A stretch of DNA of 21,425 bases, from NCBI GenBank assembly GCA_934678955.1, contig CAKUSI010000030.1:1-21425 (forward strand), given 5' to 3'. This stretch comes from an uncultured Austwickia sp. (lineage in GTDB: Bacteria > Actinomycetota > Actinomycetes > Actinomycetales > Dermatophilaceae). The notes below the pieces were generated by a model. That model saw nothing but the letters and a program-made list of their open reading frames with translations, ran no database searches and was not told the DNA's origin. Position numbers and translations under genes: made by a program. The first letter of the stretch is position 1, and each line of letters starts with the position of its first letter. This document shows positions 14,901 to 20,492 of the stretch, in pieces.

Positions 14901-15437
14901 GTCGGCGGGATAGAGCGTGGGCACCCGCAGGTCCGCGAGGGCCGCTTCGCACACGCCCGGGATCGTGGAGGACTTGCCGGGCGGGTCGTCCCCGATCAGC
15001 GCCACGGCCCCGCCGAGGGGGTGGGTCCCCATGAGGTTGGCGTGCCGGATGGCGTCGGAGGCCCGGTCCAGGCCGGGCGATTTGCCGTAGAGGTAGCCAG
15101 TGACGCCCTCGATGCGGCCGGTGGCGATCCGGGCGGCACGGGGGGTGCCGAGCTGCCCCAGCAGTTGGGTGCCGGACACCGCGGTGGCCGCGAGCTCCTC
15201 GTTGACCGCGTCGGCGTGCACGACGTCGAGGCCGGCGATCAGGCGGGCCGACCGGGCGAACTCCAGGTCCAGGCCGCCGAGCGGCGAGCCCTCGTAGCCG
15301 CTCACGTAGGAGCCCGTGCGGCGACCGAGCCGACGATCGAGCAGCGCCCGGTCTCGGACCGAACGTACGATGGCCTGGATGCCCGTGAGGTAGACGGTGC
15401 CGTCCTGGCGCAGATACCGCTCGTCCAACGACTCCAC
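11916..15437 (-). CDS. Single-chain indolepyruvate ferredoxin oxidoreductase family protein
   Basis: This 1173-residue fused thiamine-diphosphate enzyme oxidatively decarboxylates an aryl- or branched 2-oxoacid to its acyl-CoA, reducing ferredoxin. Order of parts: an N-terminal pyrimidine-binding region (SYVSGYEGSPLGGLD, 43-57); YFCSGCPHNTST (430-441); the TPP motif from GDGTLVHSG (500-508) to NHAVAMTGGQ (529-538); a cysteine cluster at 637, 640, 643, 649 and 670, 676, 681 for Fe-S binding; and a C-terminal gamma-type domain starting ITGVGGAGVVTAAQIL (737-752). A Pro/Ala-rich linker at about 700-730 joins the halves. The start is GTG at 15437 because a strong AAGGAGG lies just upstream; an in-frame ATG at 15515 has none and adds an unrelated Arg-rich tail. 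Substrate preference is unproven; indolepyruvate is the family name only. Confidence 0.93.
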   Translation of the reverse strand: MESLDERYLRQDGTVYLTGIQAIVRSVRDRALLDRRLGRRTGSYVSGYEGSPLGGLDLEFARSARLIAGLDVVHADAVNEELAATAVSGTQLLGQLGTPRAARIATGRIEGVTGYLYGKSPGLDRASDAIRHANLMGTHPLGGAVALIGDDPPGKSSTIPGVCEAALADLRVPTLYPADAGEVRTLAQHAAYLSRHTGTWSAVKIVSAVADGARTVPISPDDLRDPLAGLTPNPHTPQPRMVGPVLLELEESLVTRRLPRVWEYTRAHGLDRIDAGPHDRIGILAAGATALAVTDALSLLGLDSSTRRRRGIRLARLALVWPLDVEVAREFARGLEEIVVVEEKRPFLADQLKAALYGMPDPPRIVGKTDEQGNPLVSPVAELDTDAVATALAHRLGDAHGVEEARAWSRRHTPAPLPRPLLPLAARTPYFCSGCPHNTSTVAPDGALIGGGIGCHTLVLMVDESRVGHYTGITQMGGEGAQWLGLRHFVDEDHFLQNIGDGTLVHSGSLAIRAAVDARANITYKILYNHAVAMTGGQDPAGGFPLDRLVRLLLAEGVARVAITSDDPARTRAHDLPRGVTVRPRDQIVAVQQDLARTPGVTVLIHDQPCATEVRRRRTRGTAASPPYRVMIHERICEGCGDCARESNCLSVRPVETEFGEKRRIHQTSCVVDATCVRGDCPSFLRVTPGARRPAIAPELAAGDLPEPSLPAPSPGPDSTAAPPPTNDNGANFALRITGVGGAGVVTAAQILATAATIAGRSVRAVHQTGLAQKGGAVVSDVRLTAADTPGKVPVGGADLFVAADALVAADPAYLRAASPERTLLLQNTAQVPTGQMILDATRPYPGAQVDERLVAACARRVPLDAAGLATDLFGDEQPAILLMLGVAYQLGALPIPASALERAIELNGAGALINAQAFRRGRQFVADPGAFERTLAALRPEIDLGTAIQGEQAPPDLDSLVEARARDLADYQDEAYAQRYRALVATAAQAEAAVAAPGEHGLAKAVARFAYKLMAFKDEYEVARLLFDDELPARVAREFGPDATYEVLLHPPALRALGRDSKIAFGPRSRAAWRGLYAARRLRGTRLDPFGRTRVRRVERELIEEYERVVRSLLPDLTPANHAAAVEIVSLPDLVRGYEQVKLAAVTRYREELRRALAAYRSGAAAQATRQA

Positions 15438-15580
15438 GCGCGCCTCCTTCCGCCGCTCGCCCCCGCCCGGACGGGCGACTCGCCTCAGCATCGCAGGGCT
15501 TCGGCCGCCGCGCACGAGCCTGCGGCCGTGGCCACGGCGCGGGGTCGACCGGCGCCACCGGTCCGGCGAGACTGGGCGAC

Positions 15581-17050
15581 ATGAGCAGCACCTACCTGGA
15601 CCTGCCCGCCCTCGACCTCGCCGCCGCGATCGCGCGCCGCGAGACCACGTCCGCCGAGGTCACCGAGGAATCGCTGGCGCGCATCGAGCGGTACGGAGCG
15701 GCGGTGGGGGCCTTCGTCCACGTCGACGCTCCCGGGGCGCGGCGCGCCGCCGAACAGTCCGACGCCTGGGTGGCCGCGGGGCAGCGGGGGCCGCTGCTCG
15801 GCGTTCCCTGCCCGATCAAGGACCTCGCGATGGTCGCGGGCTTGCCCTTCGAGGCCGGATCGGCGGCCCTCGCCGGCAACGTGGCCGAGGCGGACGAGGG
15901 GGTCGTCGTCCGACTCCGGCGCGCCGGGACCGTGTGCGTAGGCAAGACGACGACGCCGGAGTTCGGGTTCCCCTGCTACACCGAGCCGGACGTCGCGGCC
16001 CCCGCGCGCACGCCGTGGGACCTGACCCGTTCGGCGGGCGGTTCGTCCGGTGGGGCCGCGGCGGCCGTGGCCGCGGGACTCGTCCCGATCGCGCACGGCG
16101 GCGACGGCGGCGGGTCGATCCGCATCCCCGCGGCGGCCTGCGGTCTGGTCGGGCTGAAGCCGTCGCGGGGACGGGTCAGCCCGGGGCCGATCGGGGTTGA
16201 CGGGCCGGGGCTCGCGACCCACGCGATGCTCACCCGCACGGTGCGGGACACCGCCGCGGCGCTGGACGCCATCGTCCACCCGTGGCCCGGGGACGTCTAT
16301 GCCCTCGCGCCGCCGCGGACCACATACCTCGACGCCTGCGACCGCGCGCCGCAGCCCCTGCGGATCGGCGTACTCACCGCGCCCGTGATCGTCGCCGACG
16401 CTTCTGTGCACCCCGCCGCGCAGCGTGCGGTGGATCGCGCGGCCGAGGCGCTAGAGGGGTTGGGCCACGAGGTGTCACCGGTCGGGGTGCCGTTCCCCGC
16501 GAGCCGGTGGGAGGCGTTCGCGGCGATCTGGTCGGTCGGCGCCCTGTCGATTCCACTGCCCGAGGGCGCGGAGGACCGGCTGGTGCCGCTGACGCGCTGG
16601 CTACGCGAGGAGGGTCGGGCGGTGAGCGGGGTGCAGTACGCGGAGGCGCTCGCCGCGACCCAGCGCCTCGCCCGGGAGACCGCGGAGGTGTGGGGCGCCT
16701 TCGACGTCGTGCTCACCCCCACACTCGCGCAGCCCCCCGCGCCGATCGGGGGGCTGCGGGACGATGAGGATCCAGCGGGTGACTTCGCGGCGCAGTGCCG
16801 CTACACGCCCTGGACCTCCGTCGCGAACCTGACCGGTCGCCCGTCGATCAGCCTGCCGCTGCACCGGGAGAGGCTGGAGGAGGCCGACGGACTGGAGCTG
16901 CCGTTCGGGGTGATGCTCACCGCCGCCCTCGGGAGTGAAGAACTGCTCCTCGGCCTGTCCGCCCAGCTGGAGGCCGTCGACCCATGGCCCACCGCGCCCC
17001 GCGTCTTTTCCCCAGCGGCCAATCCCGATCTGTCCCATCGTCACTCGTAG
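15581..17050 (+). CDS. Amidase signature family hydrolase
   Basis: This 489-residue amidase of normal length carries the full triad: Lys80 in PCPIKDLAMVAG, the cis-Ser at Ser155 in AGGSSGGAAAAV, and the nucleophile Ser179 in GGDGGGSIRIPA, with GLVGLKPSRGRVSPGP after it. The N terminus LDLAAAIARRETTSAEVTEE is the usual helical start of the family. It is not GatA, since no gatB or gatC is near; the substrate is unknown. The ATG at 15581 has only a weak ribosome-binding site, and 143 bp separate it from the divergent oxidoreductase. The next gene begins 63 bp downstream on the same strand and may be co-transcribed. The C terminus (residues 460 on) is typical of the family. Confidence 0.92.
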   Translation: MSSTYLDLPALDLAAAIARRETTSAEVTEESLARIERYGAAVGAFVHVDAPGARRAAEQSDAWVAAGQRGPLLGVPCPIKDLAMVAGLPFEAGSAALAGNVAEADEGVVVRLRRAGTVCVGKTTTPEFGFPCYTEPDVAAPARTPWDLTRSAGGSSGGAAAAVAAGLVPIAHGGDGGGSIRIPAAACGLVGLKPSRGRVSPGPIGVDGPGLATHAMLTRTVRDTAAALDAIVHPWPGDVYALAPPRTTYLDACDRAPQPLRIGVLTAPVIVADASVHPAAQRAVDRAAEALEGLGHEVSPVGVPFPASRWEAFAAIWSVGALSIPLPEGAEDRLVPLTRWLREEGRAVSGVQYAEALAATQRLARETAEVWGAFDVVLTPTLAQPPAPIGGLRDDEDPAGDFAAQCRYTPWTSVANLTGRPSISLPLHRERLEEADGLELPFGVMLTAALGSEELLLGLSAQLEAVDPWPTAPRVFSPAANPDLSHRHS

Positions 17051-17113
17051 CATGGAGGAGGCGTCTCGCTCGGGTGGGGCCGGCACGAGTAGAACCGACG
17101 GGGAGGACTCGCC

Positions 17114-18175
17114 ATGAGTCGCGAGAGCATCGGCAGCGCCGCAGGTCAGGACAGCGCGGTCACGACGCCACCACGCACGAAGGGCCGCTGGCGCAAGCGC
17201 TTGGGGATCGGATGCCTCACGGTGCTCGTCATCCTCGTCGTCGCGGGTGTCGCCCTGTGGTTCACCAAACCGTGGGCGCCCGACGTCGTGGTGGTCGAAC
17301 CGGGGCCGGGCGGGGCGCGGGTGAGCGCGGACGGGCTCCTCGGCAACTACTACCCGGCAACCGCCGCCGACGGAGCGAGGGTCCCGGGCCTGCTGGTCCT
17401 CGGCGGATCGGAGGGCGGTCTATCGGAGTACGCGGACCTCCAGGCCCGCGAACTGCGGGACCGGGGCTACTCGGCGTTCGCGATCTCGTACTTCGGGGGA
17501 CCCGGACAACCCGAGGCGATGGACGCCCTGCCCGTGGAGACGTTCGACAGCGCCTTGAGTTACCTCGGCGGCCAGGACCGGGTGGACCCGGCCCGCCTCG
17601 GCATCCTCGGCAGCTCCAAGGGCGGGGAGGCCGCGCTGCTCGTGGCGTCGCGGCACCCGGAGCTACGCGCCGTCGTGGCGATGGTGCCCTCCAGCGTGGT
17701 GTGGCAGGGCATGGACCTGCAACAGCCGTGGCGCAATGGGTCGATCGGCTCGACGTGGAGCGCCGGTGGCGCGCAGCTCCCCTACCTCCCGTACGGACAG
17801 TTCCGCGGTGGCGACCTCGTCACGATGTACGAGGGCGGCCTGGCCGACCTCCCGGAGCACCAGGACGCGATCATCCCGGTCGAGCGAATCGGCGCGCCGA
17901 CGCTGCTGTGGTGTGGGGAGCAGGACACGCTCTGGCCTGGCTGCGAGATGTCGCGCCAGGTGCAGGAGCGCGCGCGATCGCACGGCGGCCCGGAGGTCAC
18001 CGTGCTCGCCTTCTCCGACGCAGGGCACTTCTCCGCCGGCCCGCCGCTGTCGACAGACAGCGCCTTCTACGGCCGGTTGGGCACCTATGGCGGGTCTCCC
18101 GAGGGCAACAATCGGGCCCGCCAGGAGGGCTGGCCGCAAGCGCTCGACTACCTGGACCAGCAGCTGCGCCGATGA
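17114..18175 (+). CDS. Membrane-anchored alpha/beta hydrolase, BAAT/acyl-CoA thioesterase C-terminal-like
   Basis: The 353-residue protein has a basic N terminus (RTKGRWRKR, 21-29), one membrane segment at about 31-50 and an extracytoplasmic alpha/beta-hydrolase domain. The catalytic triad candidates are Ser168 in the nucleophile elbow LGSSKGGEAALL, Asp271 in CGEQDTLWPG and His305 in SDAGHF. The GSSKGG elbow and the VDPARLGILG lead-in match the C-terminal domain of bile acid-CoA:amino acid N-acyltransferase/acyl-CoA thioesterases. The usual N-terminal beta-sandwich domain of those enzymes is replaced by the anchor and a short strand-rich segment (57-90). Substrate is unknown; an ester or thioester hydrolase is likely. 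The start has a strong GGGGAGGA site six bases upstream. Confidence 0.85.
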   Translation: MSRESIGSAAGQDSAVTTPPRTKGRWRKRLGIGCLTVLVILVVAGVALWFTKPWAPDVVVVEPGPGGARVSADGLLGNYYPATAADGARVPGLLVLGGSEGGLSEYADLQARELRDRGYSAFAISYFGGPGQPEAMDALPVETFDSALSYLGGQDRVDPARLGILGSSKGGEAALLVASRHPELRAVVAMVPSSVVWQGMDLQQPWRNGSIGSTWSAGGAQLPYLPYGQFRGGDLVTMYEGGLADLPEHQDAIIPVERIGAPTLLWCGEQDTLWPGCEMSRQVQERARSHGGPEVTVLAFSDAGHFSAGPPLSTDSAFYGRLGTYGGSPEGNNRARQEGWPQALDYLDQQLRR

Positions 18176-18180
18176 GGCCC

Positions 18181-18205
18181 GGCCCGGCCAGGTGCTGGCC
18201 GGGCC
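18181..18205. terminator. Bidirectional GC-rich hairpin between convergent genes
   Basis: GGCCCGGCCAG (18181-18191) pairs perfectly with CTGGCCGGGCC (18195-18205) around a GTG loop, giving an 11-bp stem six bases after the hydrolase stop. The convergent dehydrogenase ends 43 bp further on, so one symmetric stem can serve both genes. There is no T-run, as is common for actinobacterial terminators. Confidence 0.75.
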
Positions 18206-18247
18206 AGCGGTCGACGGGCCGTGGGTGCGTCAGGGGGTTAGGTCACC

Positions 18248-19027
18248 TCAGCGGGCGGTCCAGCCCGCGTCCATCGTGTATGAGGAGCCTGTCATACACG
18301 CCGACGCCGGGCCGGTGACGAACGCGATCAGGTCAGCGACCTCCTCGGGCTCGATGAGCCGCTTGACCGCCACCCCGCTCAGCATGATCTTTTCCACGAC
18401 CTCCTGCTCCGGGATGCCGTGGGTCTTGGCCTGGTCGGTGATCTGCTTCTCGACCAGCGGTGTGCGCACGTAGGCAGGGTTGATCGTCGTCGAGGTCACC
18501 CCGTGCGGGCCGCCCTCGAGGGCGATCACCTTGTTGAGTCCCTCCAGGCCGTGCTTGGCGGTGACATACGCGCTCTTGAACGGGCTGGCCCGCAGCCCGT
18601 GGGCGCTGGACACGTTGACGATGCGACCCCAGCCGCGGGCGTACATGTGCGGCAGCGACTGCCGGACGATGTAGAACGGCGCGTGCAGCATGATCCGCAG
18701 GATTTTCTCGAACGTCTCCAGCGGGAAGTCCTGGATGGGGCAGACGAGCTGGATGCCGGCGTTGTTGACGACGACGTCGACGTCCGTCGGCAGCTTCGTG
18801 GCGATCGAGTCGAGGTCGGACAGGTCGCACGGGGTCGGTACGACGTTGGGGACACGCTCGGCCAGGGCGGCCAGCCCCTCCTCGTTGAGGTCGACCGCGA
18901 GCACCTGCGCGCCCAACGCGGAGAACTTCTCGACCGCGGCCGCGCCGATGCCGCTGGCGGCGCCGGTGATGAGGACCCTGCGGCCCTGGTGGAAATCGGG
19001 AGACGGGAAGGCTGGCGTCTGCGTCAT
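18248..19027 (-). CDS. 3-hydroxybutyrate dehydrogenase (SDR family)
   Basis: This 259-residue classical short-chain dehydrogenase should oxidise 3-hydroxybutyrate to acetoacetate with NAD+. The coenzyme loop TGAASGIG is at 21-28, NNAG at 88-91, and the catalytic Ser141, Tyr154 and Lys158 are in NVSSAHGL...SAYVTAKHG. The NNAGIQ...CPIQDFPLETFEKI context and the late PAYVRTPLVEKQI match 3-hydroxybutyrate dehydrogenases specifically rather than general SDRs, and the tail ends MDAGW. The ATG at 19027 has no ribosome-binding site; TATCGT ends seven bases upstream, suggesting a leaderless mRNA. The frame is open upstream to 20131, but that portion runs antiparallel to the gene at 19538-20404 and through the riboswitch. 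It is convergent with the hydrolase and divergent from the riboswitch transcript. Confidence 0.93.
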   Translation of the reverse strand: MTQTPAFPSPDFHQGRRVLITGAASGIGAAAVEKFSALGAQVLAVDLNEEGLAALAERVPNVVPTPCDLSDLDSIATKLPTDVDVVVNNAGIQLVCPIQDFPLETFEKILRIMLHAPFYIVRQSLPHMYARGWGRIVNVSSAHGLRASPFKSAYVTAKHGLEGLNKVIALEGGPHGVTSTTINPAYVRTPLVEKQITDQAKTHGIPEQEVVEKIMLSGVAVKRLIEPEEVADLIAFVTGPASACMTGSSYTMDAGWTAR

Positions 19028-19034
19028 GGCACCG

Positions 19035-19040
19035 ACGATA
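19035..19040 (-). promoter_or_regulatory. Candidate -10 for leaderless dehydrogenase transcript
   Basis: On the minus strand TATCGT (TAnnnT) ends seven bases before the ATG at 19027, so transcription would start at the start codon. A clear -35 is not visible. No Shine-Dalgarno sequence is present. Confidence 0.4.
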
Positions 19041-19093
19041 CGGCGACCCTCCGTCCCTGAAGCCTGCGACGGAACGTGACGGGCGTCGCCCCG

Positions 19094-19123
19094 TTGACAG
19101 GCAGCATAAGGCGCCGTTAGCTT
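19094..19123 (+). promoter_or_regulatory. Promoter driving the riboswitch transcript
   Basis: A consensus -35 TTGACA (19094-19099) is followed after 18 bp by TAGCTT (19118-19123), which fits the actinobacterial -10 TAnnnT. The predicted start near 19130 coincides with the 5' end of the riboswitch fold, which supports both calls. Confidence 0.75.
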
Positions 19124-19128
19124 ATCCA

Positions 19129-19275
19129 TAACGTCTTGAGTGCCAGCGGGTCCACCCGATAGGGAAGACATCGATTGCCCCGGCAGGCTGGTCGGCAACC
19201 CTCCGCCTGGAGCGGGGTGCCCCGGGTGACGACGTGGCCGCTCCGCACTAGGGGCCGCAAGTGCAGGCCGGACGA
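19129..19275 (+). ncRNA. SAM riboswitch, SAM-IV type
   Basis: The conserved SAM-aptamer core is present. P1 is ACGTC (19131-19135) with GACGT (19231-19235). P2 is CCAGC (19143-19147) with GCTGG (19187-19191). The GGCAACC junction is at 19194-19200. P3 is CTCCGC (19201-19206) with GCGGGG (19212-19217), followed by the conserved GGTGCCCCGGGTGA (19216-19229). The extra element after P1, including GCAC (19245-19248) and GTGC (19261-19264), is expected of the SAM-IV class found in actinobacteria rather than SAM-I. The aptamer binds S-adenosylmethionine and normally lowers expression of sulfur or methionine genes when SAM is plentiful. I did not fold the sequence by program, so the class assignment rests on these elements. 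Confidence 0.88.
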
Positions 19276-19295
19276 AGGAACAGAAGGAAGTCAGG

Positions 19296-19421
19296 ATGGA
19301 ACGCATCGGCACCCGCCAGGTCGAGTTCGTGGTCGCGGCCTCGCCGCGACCCGTCGCGCGGCCGGGCGTGCCTCGCCGAATGCCCGTCGGGCGCCTCGCC
19401 GACGGCTGTTGTCGTCGGTAG
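19296..19421 (+). CDS. 41-codon leader ORF ending in Cys-Cys-Arg-Arg
   Basis: The ORF begins MERIGTRQVEFVVAASP at an ATG with AAGGAAG seven bases upstream, about 20 bases past the aptamer. It ends GCCRR followed by TAG, with both Cys as TGT and the first Arg as CGT. Those codons are unusual beside the otherwise GC-ending codons in this ORF. Two mutually exclusive short stems overlap the codons: CCGAC (19399-19403) with GTCGG (19414-19418), and CGGCT (19403-19407) with AGCCG (19420-19424). Ribosome position at the Cys codons could therefore alter folding. Cys-rich leader peptides that sense cysteine are known in mycobacteria; this one has only two Cys, so the role is a hypothesis. It could also be the remnant of a former gene start. 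Confidence 0.5.
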   Translation: MERIGTRQVEFVVAASPRPVARPGVPRRMPVGRLADGCCRR

Positions 19422-19463
19422 CCGGATCCCCCTTCTTCGAACCTTCGGCTCCCCCCGGCCCCC

Positions 19464-19482
19464 GCGCTCCCGTGCGGAGCGC
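19464..19482 (+). other. Leader hairpin before the acyl-CoA-dehydrogenase-like gene
   Basis: GCGCTCC (19464-19470) pairs with GGAGCGC (19476-19482) around CGTGC, a 7-bp perfect stem 55 bases before the GTG start. It could act as an attenuator or expression-platform element for the riboswitch, but no T-tract follows. Confidence 0.4.
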
Positions 19483-19537
19483 GACCGCGCGCCACGCGCT
19501 CGGCCGCAGGAGCCCGCGATTCCCGAGAGGCACCATC

Positions 19538-20404
19538 GTGAGCAGCACCCCCCGCACCACAGCCCCCGCGCCGGTCATCGCCCTGGACGCCGATCAGCCC
19601 GCCTCGCCCGACGCCCCGCCGTGGATGAGCGCCGAGGCGAGGGCCGCGCTCGATTCCGTCGGCCCCGACGGCTGGCTTCCGCAGACCCGCACGGACGTCG
19701 CCGCAGGACTGCGCGCGGCGGGCGAGGCCGGCCTGCTCGACCAGGGGGTCGACGGTCTGCTCGCGGAGCGGCCCTATTCGGCCGAGGACGCGCTGCGGCG
19801 GATCGTACGGCTGGTGGCCGACCTCGCCGGAGACACCCGCATCCTGGCCCGCGGCATCGCCGAGCAGCGCCTGGCCATCGAGGTCCTCGCGCGCGGACTG
19901 CGCACGCCCAGCAACGAGCGGCTGCTTCGGGCCCTGCGCCGCGGCCGCCTCGTCGGCGCGCTCGCCACCATCGATCCCTGGACGCCGGTGCTGGCCGCGA
20001 CGGCGTCGGACGGGTCCTGGTCGCTGACGGGTCGCGTCGAGGTCTCCGCCGACCTGCCCGAGGGCAGCGCCGTGCTGATCCCCGTGCTCACCGCCGACGG
20101 CCGCCGCGCGCTCGCGTGGATCGGGGCGCACGACGCGGGCGTGACCCCGCTGCCCGAGGAGGCCCGGCCGTTCGGCGCACGCGCTCGCACCCTCCTGCTC
20201 GACGGCGTGCGGGTCCGGGTCGGCGAGGTCGTCGCCGACGACCTGGAGGCGCTACTGGCTGCGCTGGCCCCCGCGCGGGCGCGGCTGGACGCCGCCCTCG
20301 CCCTGGCGGACTTCGTGGCGGCCGGCGAGGCGTTCCTGGCGATGCGCGAGTTCGCGGCGGCTACCGACGCGATCCCGGTCGCGGCGCTCGGCGCGGTCGC
20401 CTGA
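19538..20404 (+). CDS. Acyl-CoA dehydrogenase-like protein lacking the C-terminal domain
   Basis: This 288-residue protein resembles the N-terminal and middle domains of acyl-CoA dehydrogenase-fold flavoenzymes, especially the sulfur-related SfnB/DszC monooxygenase group: an N-terminal helical region (LRAAGEAGLL, then RIVRLVADLAGDTRILARGIAEQ), then a middle beta domain (DGSWSLTGRVEVSADLPEGS, GARARTLLLDGVRVRVGEVV). Typical members are about 380-400 residues; this one stops where the C-terminal four-helix domain should continue, so flavin binding and tetramer contacts would be impaired unless a partner supplies them. The usual lgvP..GG motif is also absent. The GTG at 19538 has GAGAGG seven bases upstream. 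A SAM riboswitch and a Cys-containing leader lie upstream, which fits a sulfur role. The family call rests on a faint resemblance, so it is tentative; the coding status is firmer. Confidence 0.6.
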   Translation: MSSTPRTTAPAPVIALDADQPASPDAPPWMSAEARAALDSVGPDGWLPQTRTDVAAGLRAAGEAGLLDQGVDGLLAERPYSAEDALRRIVRLVADLAGDTRILARGIAEQRLAIEVLARGLRTPSNERLLRALRRGRLVGALATIDPWTPVLAATASDGSWSLTGRVEVSADLPEGSAVLIPVLTADGRRALAWIGAHDAGVTPLPEEARPFGARARTLLLDGVRVRVGEVVADDLEALLAALAPARARLDAALALADFVAAGEAFLAMREFAAATDAIPVAALGAVA

Positions 20405-20492
20405 TCTCAGGACGTCGACGACTCAGGACGATCCCGAGGCTCGGCCCCATGGGGGATCTGTGTACGGGCGCAGCGCATCCCAGCTCGTCCGG

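Noticed and set aside
12019..15584. Very long ORFs (over 700 codons) antisense to, or in another frame of, the oxidoreductase gene
   Set aside because: They are shadows typical of high-GC DNA; the oxidoreductase frame has all family motifs and a proper start.
15581..17050. GatA subunit of the tRNA amidotransferase
   Set aside because: No gatB or gatC is nearby and the sequence around the active site is that of a general amidase.
18248..20131. A 627-codon version of the dehydrogenase
   Set aside because: The N-terminal extension is antisense to the gene at 19538-20404 and the riboswitch, and the family start is at 19027.
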